Numbered from the stretch's first letter, positions 20,024 to 28,761 are shown. The stretch: 64,000 nucleotides of DNA from a virus (IMGVR_UViG_3300047476_001426:62001-126000); one strand, 5' to 3'. The notes: generated by a model not told the origin, from the letters alone. Translations and numbers: made by a program.

Positions 20024-20743
20024 ATGAGAATAGTTTGTATATCCGATACCCACTCTTTACATCCGTATATGTCACACGACATACCGAATGGTGATATATT
20101 AATACATTCTGGTGATTGTACAAATATTGGTGAAGAAAATGATGTTCGCGAGTTTATTACTTGGTTCCAAAATATTCGGGGATTTAGTCATAAAATTTTT
20201 ATTGCAGGAAATCATGATTTTGCATTTGAAAGAGAACCTTCATGGTTGAATCTTTATACCGACCCAAATATTTTAACAGAACACAATGTGACATATTTGG
20301 AAGATAGTGAATTAGAGATTGTGAGTTCTGAATTTTCAAGACCAATAAAAATATACGGTAGTCCGTGGCAACCCGAATTTTACGATTGGGCTTTTAACTT
20401 ACCGAGAAATGGTGAAGTTTTGGCATCAAGATGGGCGGATATACCTGATAATACGGATATTTTAATTACCCATGGACCTCCACACGGTATTAGAGACTTT
20501 ACTCCCACAAATTTACAAGTAGGATGTGAATTACTAAGAAGTAGAGTTTTTGAAATAAGACCGTTATTACATGTTTTTGGACATATACACGGTGCTTATG
20601 GTGGTGTTGAGGTAGATGGTATTACTTTTGCAAATGCATCAATTTGTACTGAAAGATATAAACCAACAAATAAACCATTAGTTTTTGATTTAACAGAAAA
20701 TAATGGTAATTTTACAATTACATACGTAGACGAAGAAAATTAA
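20024..20743 (+). CDS. Calcineurin-like metallophosphoesterase
   Basis: 239 aa. Metal-binding motifs are in order: ISDTHS (D-x-H) at residue 6, HSGDCTN (G-D-x-x), FIAGNHDFAFE (G-N-H-D/E), LITHGPPHG and VFGHIHGAYG (G-H-x-H). This is a full set for a dinuclear phosphoesterase of the small cytosolic type. Substrate not predictable. Last protein gene before the tmRNA, whose -7 promoter element overlaps its end. Confidence 0.9.
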   Translation: MRIVCISDTHSLHPYMSHDIPNGDILIHSGDCTNIGEENDVREFITWFQNIRGFSHKIFIAGNHDFAFEREPSWLNLYTDPNILTEHNVTYLEDSELEIVSSEFSRPIKIYGSPWQPEFYDWAFNLPRNGEVLASRWADIPDNTDILITHGPPHGIRDFTPTNLQVGCELLRSRVFEIRPLLHVFGHIHGAYGGVEVDGITFANASICTERYKPTNKPLVFDLTENNGNFTITYVDEEN

Positions 20744-20744
20744 T

Positions 20745-20767
20745 TATCTTTGTTTCGTTCTTTGATT
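20745..20767 (+). promoter_or_regulatory. Promoter -7 element and boxA-like sequence before tmRNA
   Basis: TATCTTTG at 20745-20752 is a Bacteroidetes -7 element, with no clear TTG upstream. CGTTCTTTGATT at 20756-20767 resembles boxA. The tmRNA starts 4 nt later. Confidence 0.5.
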
Positions 20768-20770
20768 TAT

Positions 20771-21167
20771 GGGGGTGTATGGAATCGATTGGCATTGATA
20801 TCCTAAATGGGCACGTAGTCGGACTTCATCTACGACTTAAATCTACGGTGGAAAAATTCAAACGGCAACGTTTACAACAACATGGAAGTAGCAGGTCTTC
20901 TTGCAACTTCTAAAGTTGCTGCCTAATCGGCAGTAACTAACGGGTCGGTGGACACATAACCTTGGAACAGAAGTCCTTACAGTGTAATACCACTTAGAGT
21001 GTTAGGAGAATGGCCTGACTGTCTCTTTAAATTATAGTCAGGAACAGGTTTGTTGTTTTTCTGTGTATGAAATCAAATATTTGTTGGTTGTGAATAACCA
21101 AATAAACGTGTAGTCCATTTATGGTATGATGAGCAAGACGCGGGTTCGAAACCCGCCACCTCCACCA
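20771..21167 (+). ncRNA. ssrA: tmRNA (SsrA) with long tag reading frame
   Basis: The 5' end GGGGGUG pairs with CACCUCC at the 3' end, followed by ACCA, and the T-arm is GCGGG TTCGAAA CCCGC. Near the 5' end UGGAAUCGAUUGGC resembles the conserved tmRNA segment UGGAUUCGACGGG. The tag frame probably resumes at GGC (20864), after AAAC as in Bacteroidetes tmRNAs, and stops at TAA 20924-20926 in the loop of stem GTTGCTGCC/GGCAGTAAC. The predicted tag is GNVYNNMEVAGLLATSKVAA, 20 residues ending VAA, unlike the short host-type tags ending ALAA. tmRNA rescues stalled ribosomes and marks products for proteolysis. Confidence 0.85.
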
Positions 21168-21175
21168 AATAAGAA

Positions 21176-21201
21176 GGGGACCCTAAAGGTCCCCTTTTTT
21201 A
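21176..21201 (+). terminator. Intrinsic terminator after tmRNA
   Basis: GGGGACC, loop CTAAA, GGTCCCC, then T6. It may also end the converging minus-strand operon. Confidence 0.85.
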
Positions 21202-21687
21202 TTGTTTTGTTGGATTAATATTTGGTTCAGACATATTTTGAATGTAACCATCTATGATTCTACTGACCGCTTCAGGTTTGTCATCTGATTTAAATTTTAC
21301 TTTAATCTTAGCCATTCCATAGTCGTCAATATTTTTACCTGAGTCAACTTTTATTCCTCTGATATTGTGTTTGTAATCTTTTTTCTTAAAAATCCCTAAA
21401 AGTGATTTTTTTAAATTTGATACATCACATGAATCATCGTCAAAAAGAAGTCTGGCGTCAAATTCGACATCCAATTCGTTTAACCCAATTGAAGAATGGT
21501 CCGCTAAAATATAATAAGGAACCACTATTTCTTTTTCCCCAACTTTAAAAGTTGTTGTTATTGGTGTACCATCTTCATTGAAATAATTTTTTAAATTATC
21601 AATGTGTTGTCTTTCACTAATACTTTGGGCAACCATAGCCGCCTCTAAAAGACCACCAATAAGTTCTTCAATATTTAATTTTGACAT
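21199..21687 (-). CDS. Protein of unknown function paired with a DUF2589 protein
   Basis: 162 aa. A helical start (IEELIGGLLEAAMVAQSISERQHIDNLKNYF) leads into a beta domain (PITTTFKVGEKEIVVPYYILADHSSIGLNELDVEFDARL...GMAKIKVKFKSDDKPEAVSRIIDGYIQNM). The strand pattern (I-L-x-H-x-S-I-G-L-N-E-L-D-V-E-F) parallels the LNIDEVxIxF strand of DUF2589, so it may be a diverged partner. Two genes, one apparent operon. Confidence 0.6.
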   Translation of the reverse strand: MSKLNIEELIGGLLEAAMVAQSISERQHIDNLKNYFNEDGTPITTTFKVGEKEIVVPYYILADHSSIGLNELDVEFDARLLFDDDSCDVSNLKKSLLGIFKKKDYKHNIRGIKVDSGKNIDDYGMAKIKVKFKSDDKPEAVSRIIDGYIQNMSEPNINPTKQ

Positions 21688-21742
21688 TATTAAAAATTAT
21701 GTTAATTAAATATAACACAATTTTTTGACAAAATCAAATACC

Positions 21743-22339
21743 TTATTTACTTGGGTCTGCCGTTAAAGGAATCAAAGATGGTTCTAACATCTGAGTAAGA
21801 TAATCAGACAACTTTAACATACCCTCAGTTGGTGGTAATTGTTCTGCGTGAACTTTAACTTCATATTTAGCTGAGTTATCTGTACTTCTTGTGTTTTCCT
21901 TATGAGTGGCAACTTTACCTGCAACAGTTGCTGAGAATTTCATACCCCACCAACTAGCAGATGCTGTCGCAGAATATGATGATTCACTATCAGAACTCTC
22001 TTGAGATGTTTCTGAAGTTTTAACTTCCATTGTAAATCCAATGTCGGCAGAAGTGATTGCTAAAGCCGGAAGTGGAACCAATGGTAACATTGGAACTTTA
22101 TTGTATAATTTTTGAATTTCTTGTTGACCTGTATCACCGTTTGTTACAACTCTATTCATTTCAACATCCAATGAACGAGCGGTAGTGTTACCGTCCTTAT
22201 CTTTTTCAAATGCAACTTCAGAGATGTATCTCCAAGTAACTTCATTTAATTTCGCTTGTCCTTTAGCCATACCGACAATTGGGGACACGATTAAGTCTTC
22301 AATAGGAAGACCCACAAATTGGTCTGCAATTCCTGCCAT
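21743..22339 (-). CDS. DUF2589 family protein
   Basis: 198 aa. VGLPIEDLIVSPIVGMAKGQAKLNEVTWRYISEV is the family N-terminus. The strand PMLPLVPLPALAITSADIGFTMEVKTS and the Ser/Ala-rich middle (ESSYSATASASWWGMKFSATVAGK) follow, then beta strands and HAEQLPPTEGMLKLSDYL. DUF2589 proteins occur in Bacteroidetes and some phages without a known role. It heads the minus-strand pair with 21199-21687. Confidence 0.75.
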   Translation of the reverse strand: MAGIADQFVGLPIEDLIVSPIVGMAKGQAKLNEVTWRYISEVAFEKDKDGNTTARSLDVEMNRVVTNGDTGQQEIQKLYNKVPMLPLVPLPALAITSADIGFTMEVKTSETSQESSDSESSYSATASASWWGMKFSATVAGKVATHKENTRSTDNSAKYEVKVHAEQLPPTEGMLKLSDYLTQMLEPSLIPLTADPSK

Positions 22340-22399
22340 AATTTTGTTTTTTTAGTTAATTTATATAACAATAAATATCATGAGTAATGGTAAAATCGT

Positions 22400-22603
22400 T
22401 TACCCAAATTTGACCAAACCTTTATATTGTTTTTTGATTTTATCAATTTCGTTCATCGCTTCAGTGTATGTTTTTTTAATCTCTTCATTCACTGTAAAAT
22501 CTAAAATTGTTTTACAATGTGGACAAGCGGAAACAGGATGTTTAATAATAAACTCTAAAGTTAATCCGAGTGGATTTTTACACATTGGACAAGGAAGTGC
22601 CAT
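22400..22603 (-). CDS. Small zinc-ribbon protein
   Basis: 67 aa with two CxxC knuckles (CPMCKNPLG and CPHCKTILD) and a helical tail (EEIKKTYTEAMNEIDKIKKQYKGLVKFG). Likely binds one zinc. Function unknown. Confidence 0.75.
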   Translation of the reverse strand: MALPCPMCKNPLGLTLEFIIKHPVSACPHCKTILDFTVNEEIKKTYTEAMNEIDKIKKQYKGLVKFG

Positions 22604-22788
22604 GATATAATATATGAATGGAGATATTATTTATCAAGGATAAATAAATGAGGGGTATATAACGAACAAAGGAGTCGATTAAGACCCCCTTGCCGAGATG
22701 TGGATACCTCCTTTCGTTTTTAGTCTGATTATCATCTCATGGCGACCAAACCATTTGACTCTAATTATAAATATCTCGTAATCTTAAA
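22604..22788 (+). other. Intergenic segment with long hairpin
   Basis: No ORF. A hairpin AAAGGAG/CTCCTTT (about 22669-22716) is followed by a T run on the plus strand. Its 3' arm TGGATACCTCCTTT resembles the 3' tail of 16S rRNA with one base missing. Confidence 0.35.
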
Positions 22789-23739
22789 TTATACGTATCT
22801 TTTGGCTAAAGTTTTTAACAAACCTATACCAATAACACCTGAAAGTGGGTTGAATCCTGAACCTTGTTCTTGTGATTCAATTTGACTTAAATCTTGGGGA
22901 TTTGTATTCTGAGCAATGTATTGACTGACTTGAGGGTCATTAGCCAACGCGGTTCTAAATTGTTCATTGTTCATCATATCATCTAATTGATTCATACTTA
23001 AATCAGGTAACCCGAACATTTTAGCAACTTCACTCGAAGCAACTATCGACCTAAACATGTCTCGTCTTGATTGTCTACCCGCTCTTGTTACATTCCACCA
23101 TTTACTCAACCAATTGCTTGGTTCCATACCTTTTTTTGCAACATATTGAGCCAATTTTTCATCTCTAAAAAAAGATTTCATTCCTGTTGCAACTGGTCCC
23201 TTACCTGTTAACATTTTAAGGTACCCTGCAGGTTGTTGACTTGCAATTTCTTTACCAATTCTCTGTGTTAACTGTACGGGTCTTAATTTTGATGCGGTTT
23301 GTTTTAATGAACCAATACCATCTGACATTTTTTGTGCCCATGACTTATTAATACCACCAACCGCATTGATGGTTTGTTTTACACCGGCATCATCAAAGTG
23401 TTTTGACATCTTTAAAAATTGTTCTTTTGCACTTGGATTTTGCATCAAATATTTTACTAAATCATCACTACTTCTCATTGCGGTTTTTCCAGCAACACCA
23501 GCACCTTTTAATACTCTGATAAATGGTTTTACAATGAAATCACCAACTGTTGGTATTAAAGCGATTAACATAAGTCCTGCGTAGATATACTCTTTTTTGT
23601 AGATATATCTAATGATTAGAATTATATCGGCGATTTCACCGATAATAGGGACAAAACCTGCAACCATTAAAATATTTTCAAGAGTGTCCTCCTTCAATAC
23701 TTGTCTATTTTCTAATATTTGTTTTTTAGTAAGTTTCAT
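22789..23739 (-). CDS. Putative internal/virion protein with pre-toxin-like hydrophobic domain
   Basis: 316 aa. The N-terminus (KLTKKQILENRQVLKED) has an ILE-N site like the packaging-tag cleavage sites of other proteins here. Residues 20-90 (MVAGFVPIIGEIADIILIIRYIYKKEYIYAGLMLIALIPTVGDFIVKPF) match the hydrophobic pre-toxin/TG-type module: two helices, P-x-x-G-D. The rest is helical and basic and ends in GVIGIGLLKTLAKRYV. It abuts 23739-24338. A membrane-active delivered protein is inferred. Confidence 0.55.
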   Translation of the reverse strand: MKLTKKQILENRQVLKEDTLENILMVAGFVPIIGEIADIILIIRYIYKKEYIYAGLMLIALIPTVGDFIVKPFIRVLKGAGVAGKTAMRSSDDLVKYLMQNPSAKEQFLKMSKHFDDAGVKQTINAVGGINKSWAQKMSDGIGSLKQTASKLRPVQLTQRIGKEIASQQPAGYLKMLTGKGPVATGMKSFFRDEKLAQYVAKKGMEPSNWLSKWWNVTRAGRQSRRDMFRSIVASSEVAKMFGLPDLSMNQLDDMMNNEQFRTALANDPQVSQYIAQNTNPQDLSQIESQEQGSGFNPLSGVIGIGLLKTLAKRYV

Positions 23740-24338
23740 TAGTGAATAAATTTACAAAGTTTGTCTGCAATGGTCTCTCCCATGTTGGAATCTCTAATTA
23801 CTTCCCCGAACATGTTACCCGCGTATCCCGAAGCAATACCACCTAAGTCAAGACCATAATTATTTCTATCAACACCAATGGTACTACCAGCAATGTATCT
23901 TGATAACGCTTCTAAAACACTATCAATCATTTTTGGCATATGAGTTGAGCAATTTGACATGTCCTTGAATGGTAATAATATATCTCTCACATCGTAATCA
24001 GCGAACACTACCGATATTGTCGTTATTATTCCCTGATTTTTCCCACCAAAAACATATGTTAATAATACATTAATCACATATTCTTTAATTTGAGAACCAC
24101 CAGCACTTAATAAATTACCACTAATATCTACATTCGAAAGAGGATTCTCAACTCCCTGAATCGCAGATTCAACTTCTTCAATTGAATAACCTTCATTCAA
24201 AAGATTTGATGTGATGAAAAAATAACGTTCAAGAAAATACTCTTTATCTCTGATGTCATTTAACTCATCATACGAAGAATGTAATTTTCTTTCTCTTTCC
24301 TCAAGTAAAGTTTCGTTTATGTATTTTCTTAATTCCAT
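23739..24338 (-). CDS. Putative virion-associated protein of unknown function
   Basis: 199 aa. Starts MELRKYINETLLEERERKLH, with LLEE as a possible protease site. A helical body follows with SIEEVESAIQGVENPL, a Gly-rich end (IASGYAGNMFGEVIRDSNMGETIADKLCKFIH). One-base overlap with the downstream gene. No family recognised. Confidence 0.55.
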   Translation of the reverse strand: MELRKYINETLLEERERKLHSSYDELNDIRDKEYFLERYFFITSNLLNEGYSIEEVESAIQGVENPLSNVDISGNLLSAGGSQIKEYVINVLLTYVFGGKNQGIITTISVVFADYDVRDILLPFKDMSNCSTHMPKMIDSVLEALSRYIAGSTIGVDRNNYGLDLGGIASGYAGNMFGEVIRDSNMGETIADKLCKFIH

Positions 24339-24349
24339 TGTTAATTATT

Positions 24350-26404
24350 TTATCTAATACCTCTATCACCACCTGACGGGGTTAAACCATATCTACTTTT
24401 CATTCTATTGGCCCCCGTACCTATACCAAAATTATATTGTTGTAAACAGAATTGTAATTGTTGTCTTTCAGTTTTTGATGCTGTTGCAACACCTTGTTGT
24501 TGGTCTCTCTCATCGATAGTTTTAAATAAAGATTTACAAGACTCACGATTTAAAGTTGTTGTTTTTGTTGCACTAGCCACTTTAGCGGGTTCGGTCTGAG
24601 TTGGTTCAGTTGGTTTGGTTGGTTCAGCTGGTTTTGGTGGGGTTATTGTTGAACCTGTGGTCGTTGTGGTGCCTGTTGTAGGGGTTGGTGTACCACCCTT
24701 ACATTTAGTCATTATACCATTATAAGTAAGTTCGTCGATAACGTCCATACCAAATTTATTTCTCATTACAGATAAGGTCAATGGACCAAAGTTACCTGTT
24801 TGATATTTTGATTCCATACCTAAACATCTTTGTACGTCTTGGATTTTTGGGTTTTTACAACCAAATGTGAATGGGAATTTATCACAATATCTATATTTTT
24901 CAGGTTGTGGTACAGGTGGAACTGGTACAGGTGGAACTGGTACAGGGGGTTTATCACCATCCCATGTAATTGAAATACCTGATAAGTCAGCGGTACCACC
25001 ACCTTGTTCACCACCACCTTTACCTGATTCAATTTTTTTAATCATATCATACATGTCTTGTTTTGCTTCAACTGATGAAGCTTTAAATGTTGCGATATAA
25101 TCTAAAGTAGTTTTTAATGGATAATCCATTAATCCCGACCTATTATAAATTTCTAAAAATTTCTTACCTTGACCATTATTTACGTATTTCTGTAATAAAT
25201 TTTTTGCATTTTGTAAATCATCACCTGATACTGGAAAATCCAAATAATCAATCATTCTATCAACGTCATTTGCTAATTCAGATGGTGCTTCATTCATTTC
25301 CATTTCAGGAATTGGTTGAACCACATTATTTTTACATGTCCATGAACCTCTTTTTGTTTTGAAGTCAAGGGTCCATACTCTACCATTCATAAAGAATCCT
25401 AAACCACCTAAATTGTCATATTCGGGATTACCAGTTTTTTTAACAACTACGACAGGACCTCCACTACCACTTGTAGTTAATTGTCCCATACCTTTATCCA
25501 CTAAGTTTCTCAAACAATCCGCCATTCCGTCTGTTAGATTTGGGTCCACTACGTTTCCACCCTCGTCTTCAACGATAACATCACTACCATCAGAATCGGT
25601 AAAATATGAGTATAACATATAAGCACCACCAGCCAATAATGCCCATTGGATTAATTGTTTAGAAACACGGACTTTTTTAATACCGTTTTCAATAACAATT
25701 TTAGTGGTTTTTTTACCTTGGTCCATAATCTTTTTTAACCATTCATGATATTTTTTACCACCACCCACTATTAATTTTTGACCTTGTTCAATTTTCGCAA
25801 TTTCAGCTGCCGTTTTTTCAGCATCTTTAACTGTAGTGGTTGCCGCTTTACCAGCCTCGGCACCCGTTTTAACGGTTTTACTAGCATCCGCAACACCTTT
25901 ATTTAAAAGATTTGTTATTTCTGCGGTCTTTCTACCTGTGGCTTTAGAGGCTAATTCGGCAAATTCTTTACCGGTAATACCCATTTCCGTATAATATTTA
26001 GAAACCGCTTTAAGGGCTTCAGGATTACCTTTTTGGGCCAATGACAATGCTCTCTCAATATTTTTTGCAAAATTTCCTTTAACAATTGAATTGATAAATT
26101 TAATTCTATTTGAACCCTTTAATGAGGGAATAAATTCTTTCATTGCAACTTTTAATTCTTGTTGAGATGCTTTATTTATTAAAGCGATTGCCTCATCAAC
26201 AGATTTTGCGTTTTTTAAGAATTTTATGTTACGTAGTACACCTAAAGCTTCTTCTCCTGATTTGGTAAAGGCCATTAATAATTCCTTAAAACCTTGTTCT
26301 CTACCTTCTTCTAATGAGGTTTCCTCTTCGATGTTATCTTTTACTTCATAAGACTCAACAAGATTTATGAACTTTCTAATCAGTAATGTGTCTTTGTTTT
26401 CCAT
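24350..26404 (-). CDS. Large putative internal virion protein with PG-binding-like segment
   Basis: 684 aa. N-terminal RKFINLVESYEV has LVE-S as a possible cleavage site. Residues 40-240 are helical (AEFAELASKATGRKTAEITNLL, AAEIAKIEQGQKLIVGGGKKYHEWLKKIM), then one TM helix (WALLAGGAYMLYSYF). A beta region and a Pro/Val linker (KPPVPVPPVPVPP) precede a peptidoglycan-binding-like repeat (IQDVQRCLGMESKYQTGNFG). A Thr/Pro-rich tail follows. The organisation suits a protein that meets the cell wall on entry. Inference only. Confidence 0.55.
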   Translation of the reverse strand: MENKDTLLIRKFINLVESYEVKDNIEEETSLEEGREQGFKELLMAFTKSGEEALGVLRNIKFLKNAKSVDEAIALINKASQQELKVAMKEFIPSLKGSNRIKFINSIVKGNFAKNIERALSLAQKGNPEALKAVSKYYTEMGITGKEFAELASKATGRKTAEITNLLNKGVADASKTVKTGAEAGKAATTTVKDAEKTAAEIAKIEQGQKLIVGGGKKYHEWLKKIMDQGKKTTKIVIENGIKKVRVSKQLIQWALLAGGAYMLYSYFTDSDGSDVIVEDEGGNVVDPNLTDGMADCLRNLVDKGMGQLTTSGSGGPVVVVKKTGNPEYDNLGGLGFFMNGRVWTLDFKTKRGSWTCKNNVVQPIPEMEMNEAPSELANDVDRMIDYLDFPVSGDDLQNAKNLLQKYVNNGQGKKFLEIYNRSGLMDYPLKTTLDYIATFKASSVEAKQDMYDMIKKIESGKGGGEQGGGTADLSGISITWDGDKPPVPVPPVPVPPVPQPEKYRYCDKFPFTFGCKNPKIQDVQRCLGMESKYQTGNFGPLTLSVMRNKFGMDVIDELTYNGIMTKCKGGTPTPTTGTTTTTGSTITPPKPAEPTKPTEPTQTEPAKVASATKTTTLNRESCKSLFKTIDERDQQQGVATASKTERQQLQFCLQQYNFGIGTGANRMKSRYGLTPSGGDRGIR

Positions 26405-26424
26405 TTTTTAATTTTTCTTATTTT

Positions 26425-27687
26425 TTATTTTGGTTGATTTTCATATTGTTTAATTATTTGGTCAACATCACCGTCTATTCTTGTAGACATTGCTGTACCT
26501 AATTGTTGGACATTTTCTCCTTCTTTTTTTCCCGCGTAGTAGTTACCTAATTTTTCCGCCCCACCGAATAAACCATAAGACCCAACTCCCCACTTAGCAC
26601 CTTTAAATGCCGCCCTTTCGAGCTCTGCAGCTGTTTTACCACCTTTAAATGCGGTTTTTAAAGGATTTACAATATCTGTTTTTACACCCTGTTTAGCGGT
26701 TTTAATGATTCCAGGTCCCTTTGTTGCGGTATTAAAAGTGTTTGTCAATGTTTCAACAATTTTATCTAATTTGCTTTTAGCTGTGTTTACCATTTGATTA
26801 ATTTTAGGTCCACCAAAAGTTTTTGTTAACCATTGAATTGGTTTCATTATCATGTTACCAATGAAACTAACACCTTTAGCCAATAATTGTATTAATTGTT
26901 TAATACCTGGTAGTTTTGCTAATTTTGCAATACTTCTACCCGTTGATTTAATTCCTGCTTTAAGTGCCTTAGCAGCACCACCTGTAGCGAGTAATCCAAG
27001 TAAACAAACGCCGATATCTAAATAACTCCAAATATCGTCTTTAAGTTTTCCTGTAGCTAACTGATATATTTTCCAAATACCAAGAGCACCCCATAAGATT
27101 GCCCCCGCGATTTTACCAACACCGATAGCACTTAACGCTACTTCAATACCGATGGTGACTGGATTTAATAAGAATCCTTCTAGTTGTTCGAAAAACCATG
27201 GTAAACCTTTATTTAAAACCCAACTAGCGGCATCCTTAACACTGTCCCAAACTTTACCCGCAACTGATTTAATTCCATCCCAAGTATCTCCAAGCCAACC
27301 TTCCACCAAATCATTTGGTGTTATTGGTAACATGTCTAACATTTTGGTTTTTACGAAATCCCAAGACTCTATTATTGTTTTATACGTAGATAAACTAAAA
27401 GTTTCTGAAGATTCATAGATTAAATTCATTCCATATCTAACTTCATACTCCGAAACTATACCTTTATCGTGGCTTATTAACGGGTAAATTAATTGTTTCA
27501 TCTTACGAAACAATTCATTATTTTCTATTAATTTGTGTTTGTAACTGTACGCGAATTGACTCTTAAACATTTCACAAATAAATGCCGGATGTGCAGAATC
27601 TAAAGTAAACTTTAGACCCGTTTCTAAATCCACAACCATATTTTCTAGTTGTAGGTATCTTTTATCTTTACTTACATCAAAAACCAT
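26425..27687 (-). CDS. Large hydrophobic protein, putative virion/entry component
   Basis: 420 aa. The N-terminal 150 residues are soluble (DKRYLQLENMVVDLETGLKFTL...YEVRYGMNLIYESSETFSL). Residues 155-320 hold several hydrophobic helices (VTIGIEVALSAIGVGKIAGAILWGALGIW, YLDIGVCLLGLLATGGAAKALKAG, LLAKGVSFIGNMIM). The composition resembles neighbours 22789 and 24350. Function unrecognised. Confidence 0.55.
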   Translation of the reverse strand: MVFDVSKDKRYLQLENMVVDLETGLKFTLDSAHPAFICEMFKSQFAYSYKHKLIENNELFRKMKQLIYPLISHDKGIVSEYEVRYGMNLIYESSETFSLSTYKTIIESWDFVKTKMLDMLPITPNDLVEGWLGDTWDGIKSVAGKVWDSVKDAASWVLNKGLPWFFEQLEGFLLNPVTIGIEVALSAIGVGKIAGAILWGALGIWKIYQLATGKLKDDIWSYLDIGVCLLGLLATGGAAKALKAGIKSTGRSIAKLAKLPGIKQLIQLLAKGVSFIGNMIMKPIQWLTKTFGGPKINQMVNTAKSKLDKIVETLTNTFNTATKGPGIIKTAKQGVKTDIVNPLKTAFKGGKTAAELERAAFKGAKWGVGSYGLFGGAEKLGNYYAGKKEGENVQQLGTAMSTRIDGDVDQIIKQYENQPK

Positions 27688-27728
27688 TTATTTTGAACTT
27701 TATAATATAAATATCACAGATATTTGAT

Positions 27729-27983
27729 TTATTTAAGTGGATTACCTTTACTTCTTTTCAAAAGTGAACCAACAACATCTGACCATTTGGTCACACCAAC
27801 TTGATTACCTGGCCCTCTTGTCACACCACTTTCCCATTTACCCACTTCAGGATATCCTTGTTTACTACCTGAACTACCAACACCACTTGTTGGTTGTGCT
27901 GCAGATGGGTCGTCACCTTGTTCATCCAATTGATTATCCCCAAATATTAATTTGTATTGTTTTTCAGAAATTATGATTTTCAT
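27729..27983 (-). CDS. Small protein with ESQLKK-type N-terminal tag
   Basis: 84 aa from ATG 27983; the frame extends upstream into the next gene. N-terminus MKIIISEKQYKLIFGDNQLDEQG is the tag shared with the 58-61 kb proteins (I-I-x-E-x-Q). The rest is Gly/Ser/Pro-rich and disordered (SSGSKQGYPEVGKWESG). The stop of the upstream metallopeptidase lies 2 nt away. Confidence 0.65.
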   Translation of the reverse strand: MKIIISEKQYKLIFGDNQLDEQGDDPSAAQPTSGVGSSGSKQGYPEVGKWESGVTRGPGNQVGVTKWSDVVGSLLKRSKGNPLK

Positions 27984-27984
27984 T

Positions 27985-28353
27985 TTATTCGTCGTATATG
28001 GTGTTGTCCTTTTTTGAGAACATTTTAATGAATTGTCCAGCTTTAGAGTTTGCTTCATCTTCAATTTCACCTCCAATATCGGGTGGTTGTACTTTCAATC
28101 TACCCTGTTCATATTGTTTATGGTGTACCATTTCGTGTGCTATACTTCTTAAAATATCCACAAGGGCTCTGTTTTTAACGTTGATACGAACCACTTGAGG
28201 TTCTTTAGAGTGATTATAACTTGCGGTAGTTTTTAATTTACCTCTTCCATTTTGTAGGACGATAACGGGACATTTTTCTAAGTCAAGTTCTTCTTTAACG
28301 AATTTGACAAAGTCCGAAATTTTTTCTTTTTTATTATCACCTAAAAAATCCAT
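27985..28353 (-). CDS. Small zinc metallopeptidase (HExxH)
   Basis: 122 aa. Active-site helix SIAHEMVHHKQYEQGRL contains HEMVH. The downstream acidic helix GGEIEDEANSKAGQFIK can supply the third ligand. The N-terminal half has two strands (PVIVLQNGRGKLKTTASYNHS, PQVVRINVKNR). Size and layout fit small SprT/gluzincin-like phage peptidases. Substrate unknown. AGTATTTATA-like motif 10-20 nt upstream. Confidence 0.8.
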   Translation of the reverse strand: MDFLGDNKKEKISDFVKFVKEELDLEKCPVIVLQNGRGKLKTTASYNHSKEPQVVRINVKNRALVDILRSIAHEMVHHKQYEQGRLKVQPPDIGGEIEDEANSKAGQFIKMFSKKDNTIYDE

Positions 28354-28431
28354 ACTTATAAATATTCTCTTCTCTTTAATTTATCCTATACTATATATAC
28401 AAATAACTTATTAATTGATATAATTACTGGT

Positions 28432-28761
28432 ATGATGGATTGGTATACTATAGAATATTTGTACCCGAGAGCACTGGATGTCTTCGCAAAAATGATGTTC
28501 CCAAATGTGGGTTTACCGTGTTTATCCATATTGCATTACTATGATATTAAAAAATTATACAAATTTTTTGATAAAAACGGTATCTATTTGACTGTTGAAA
28601 TGATGACTAAAAACAACTGGGTTTACAGTGTTTCATTAAATGAGGGTAAAATATTTTACCCGTGCCAAGATTCCCAAACAAATAGAGAATCAATAGAAGA
28701 ACAAGGATTTATGGAGTGTTTTAGGTTGTTAGAAATGAAACTAAAACCTGATGAGGATTAA
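28432..28761 (+). CDS. Small phage protein of unknown function
   Basis: 109 aa: DWYTIEYLYPRALDVFAKMMFPNVGLPCLSILHYYDIKKLYKFFDKNGIYLTVEMMTKNNWVYSVSLNEGKIF, then an acidic tail. A single plus-strand gene between two minus blocks, convergent with 28758-28982. Confidence 0.65.
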   Translation: MMDWYTIEYLYPRALDVFAKMMFPNVGLPCLSILHYYDIKKLYKFFDKNGIYLTVEMMTKNNWVYSVSLNEGKIFYPCQDSQTNRESIEEQGFMECFRLLEMKLKPDED

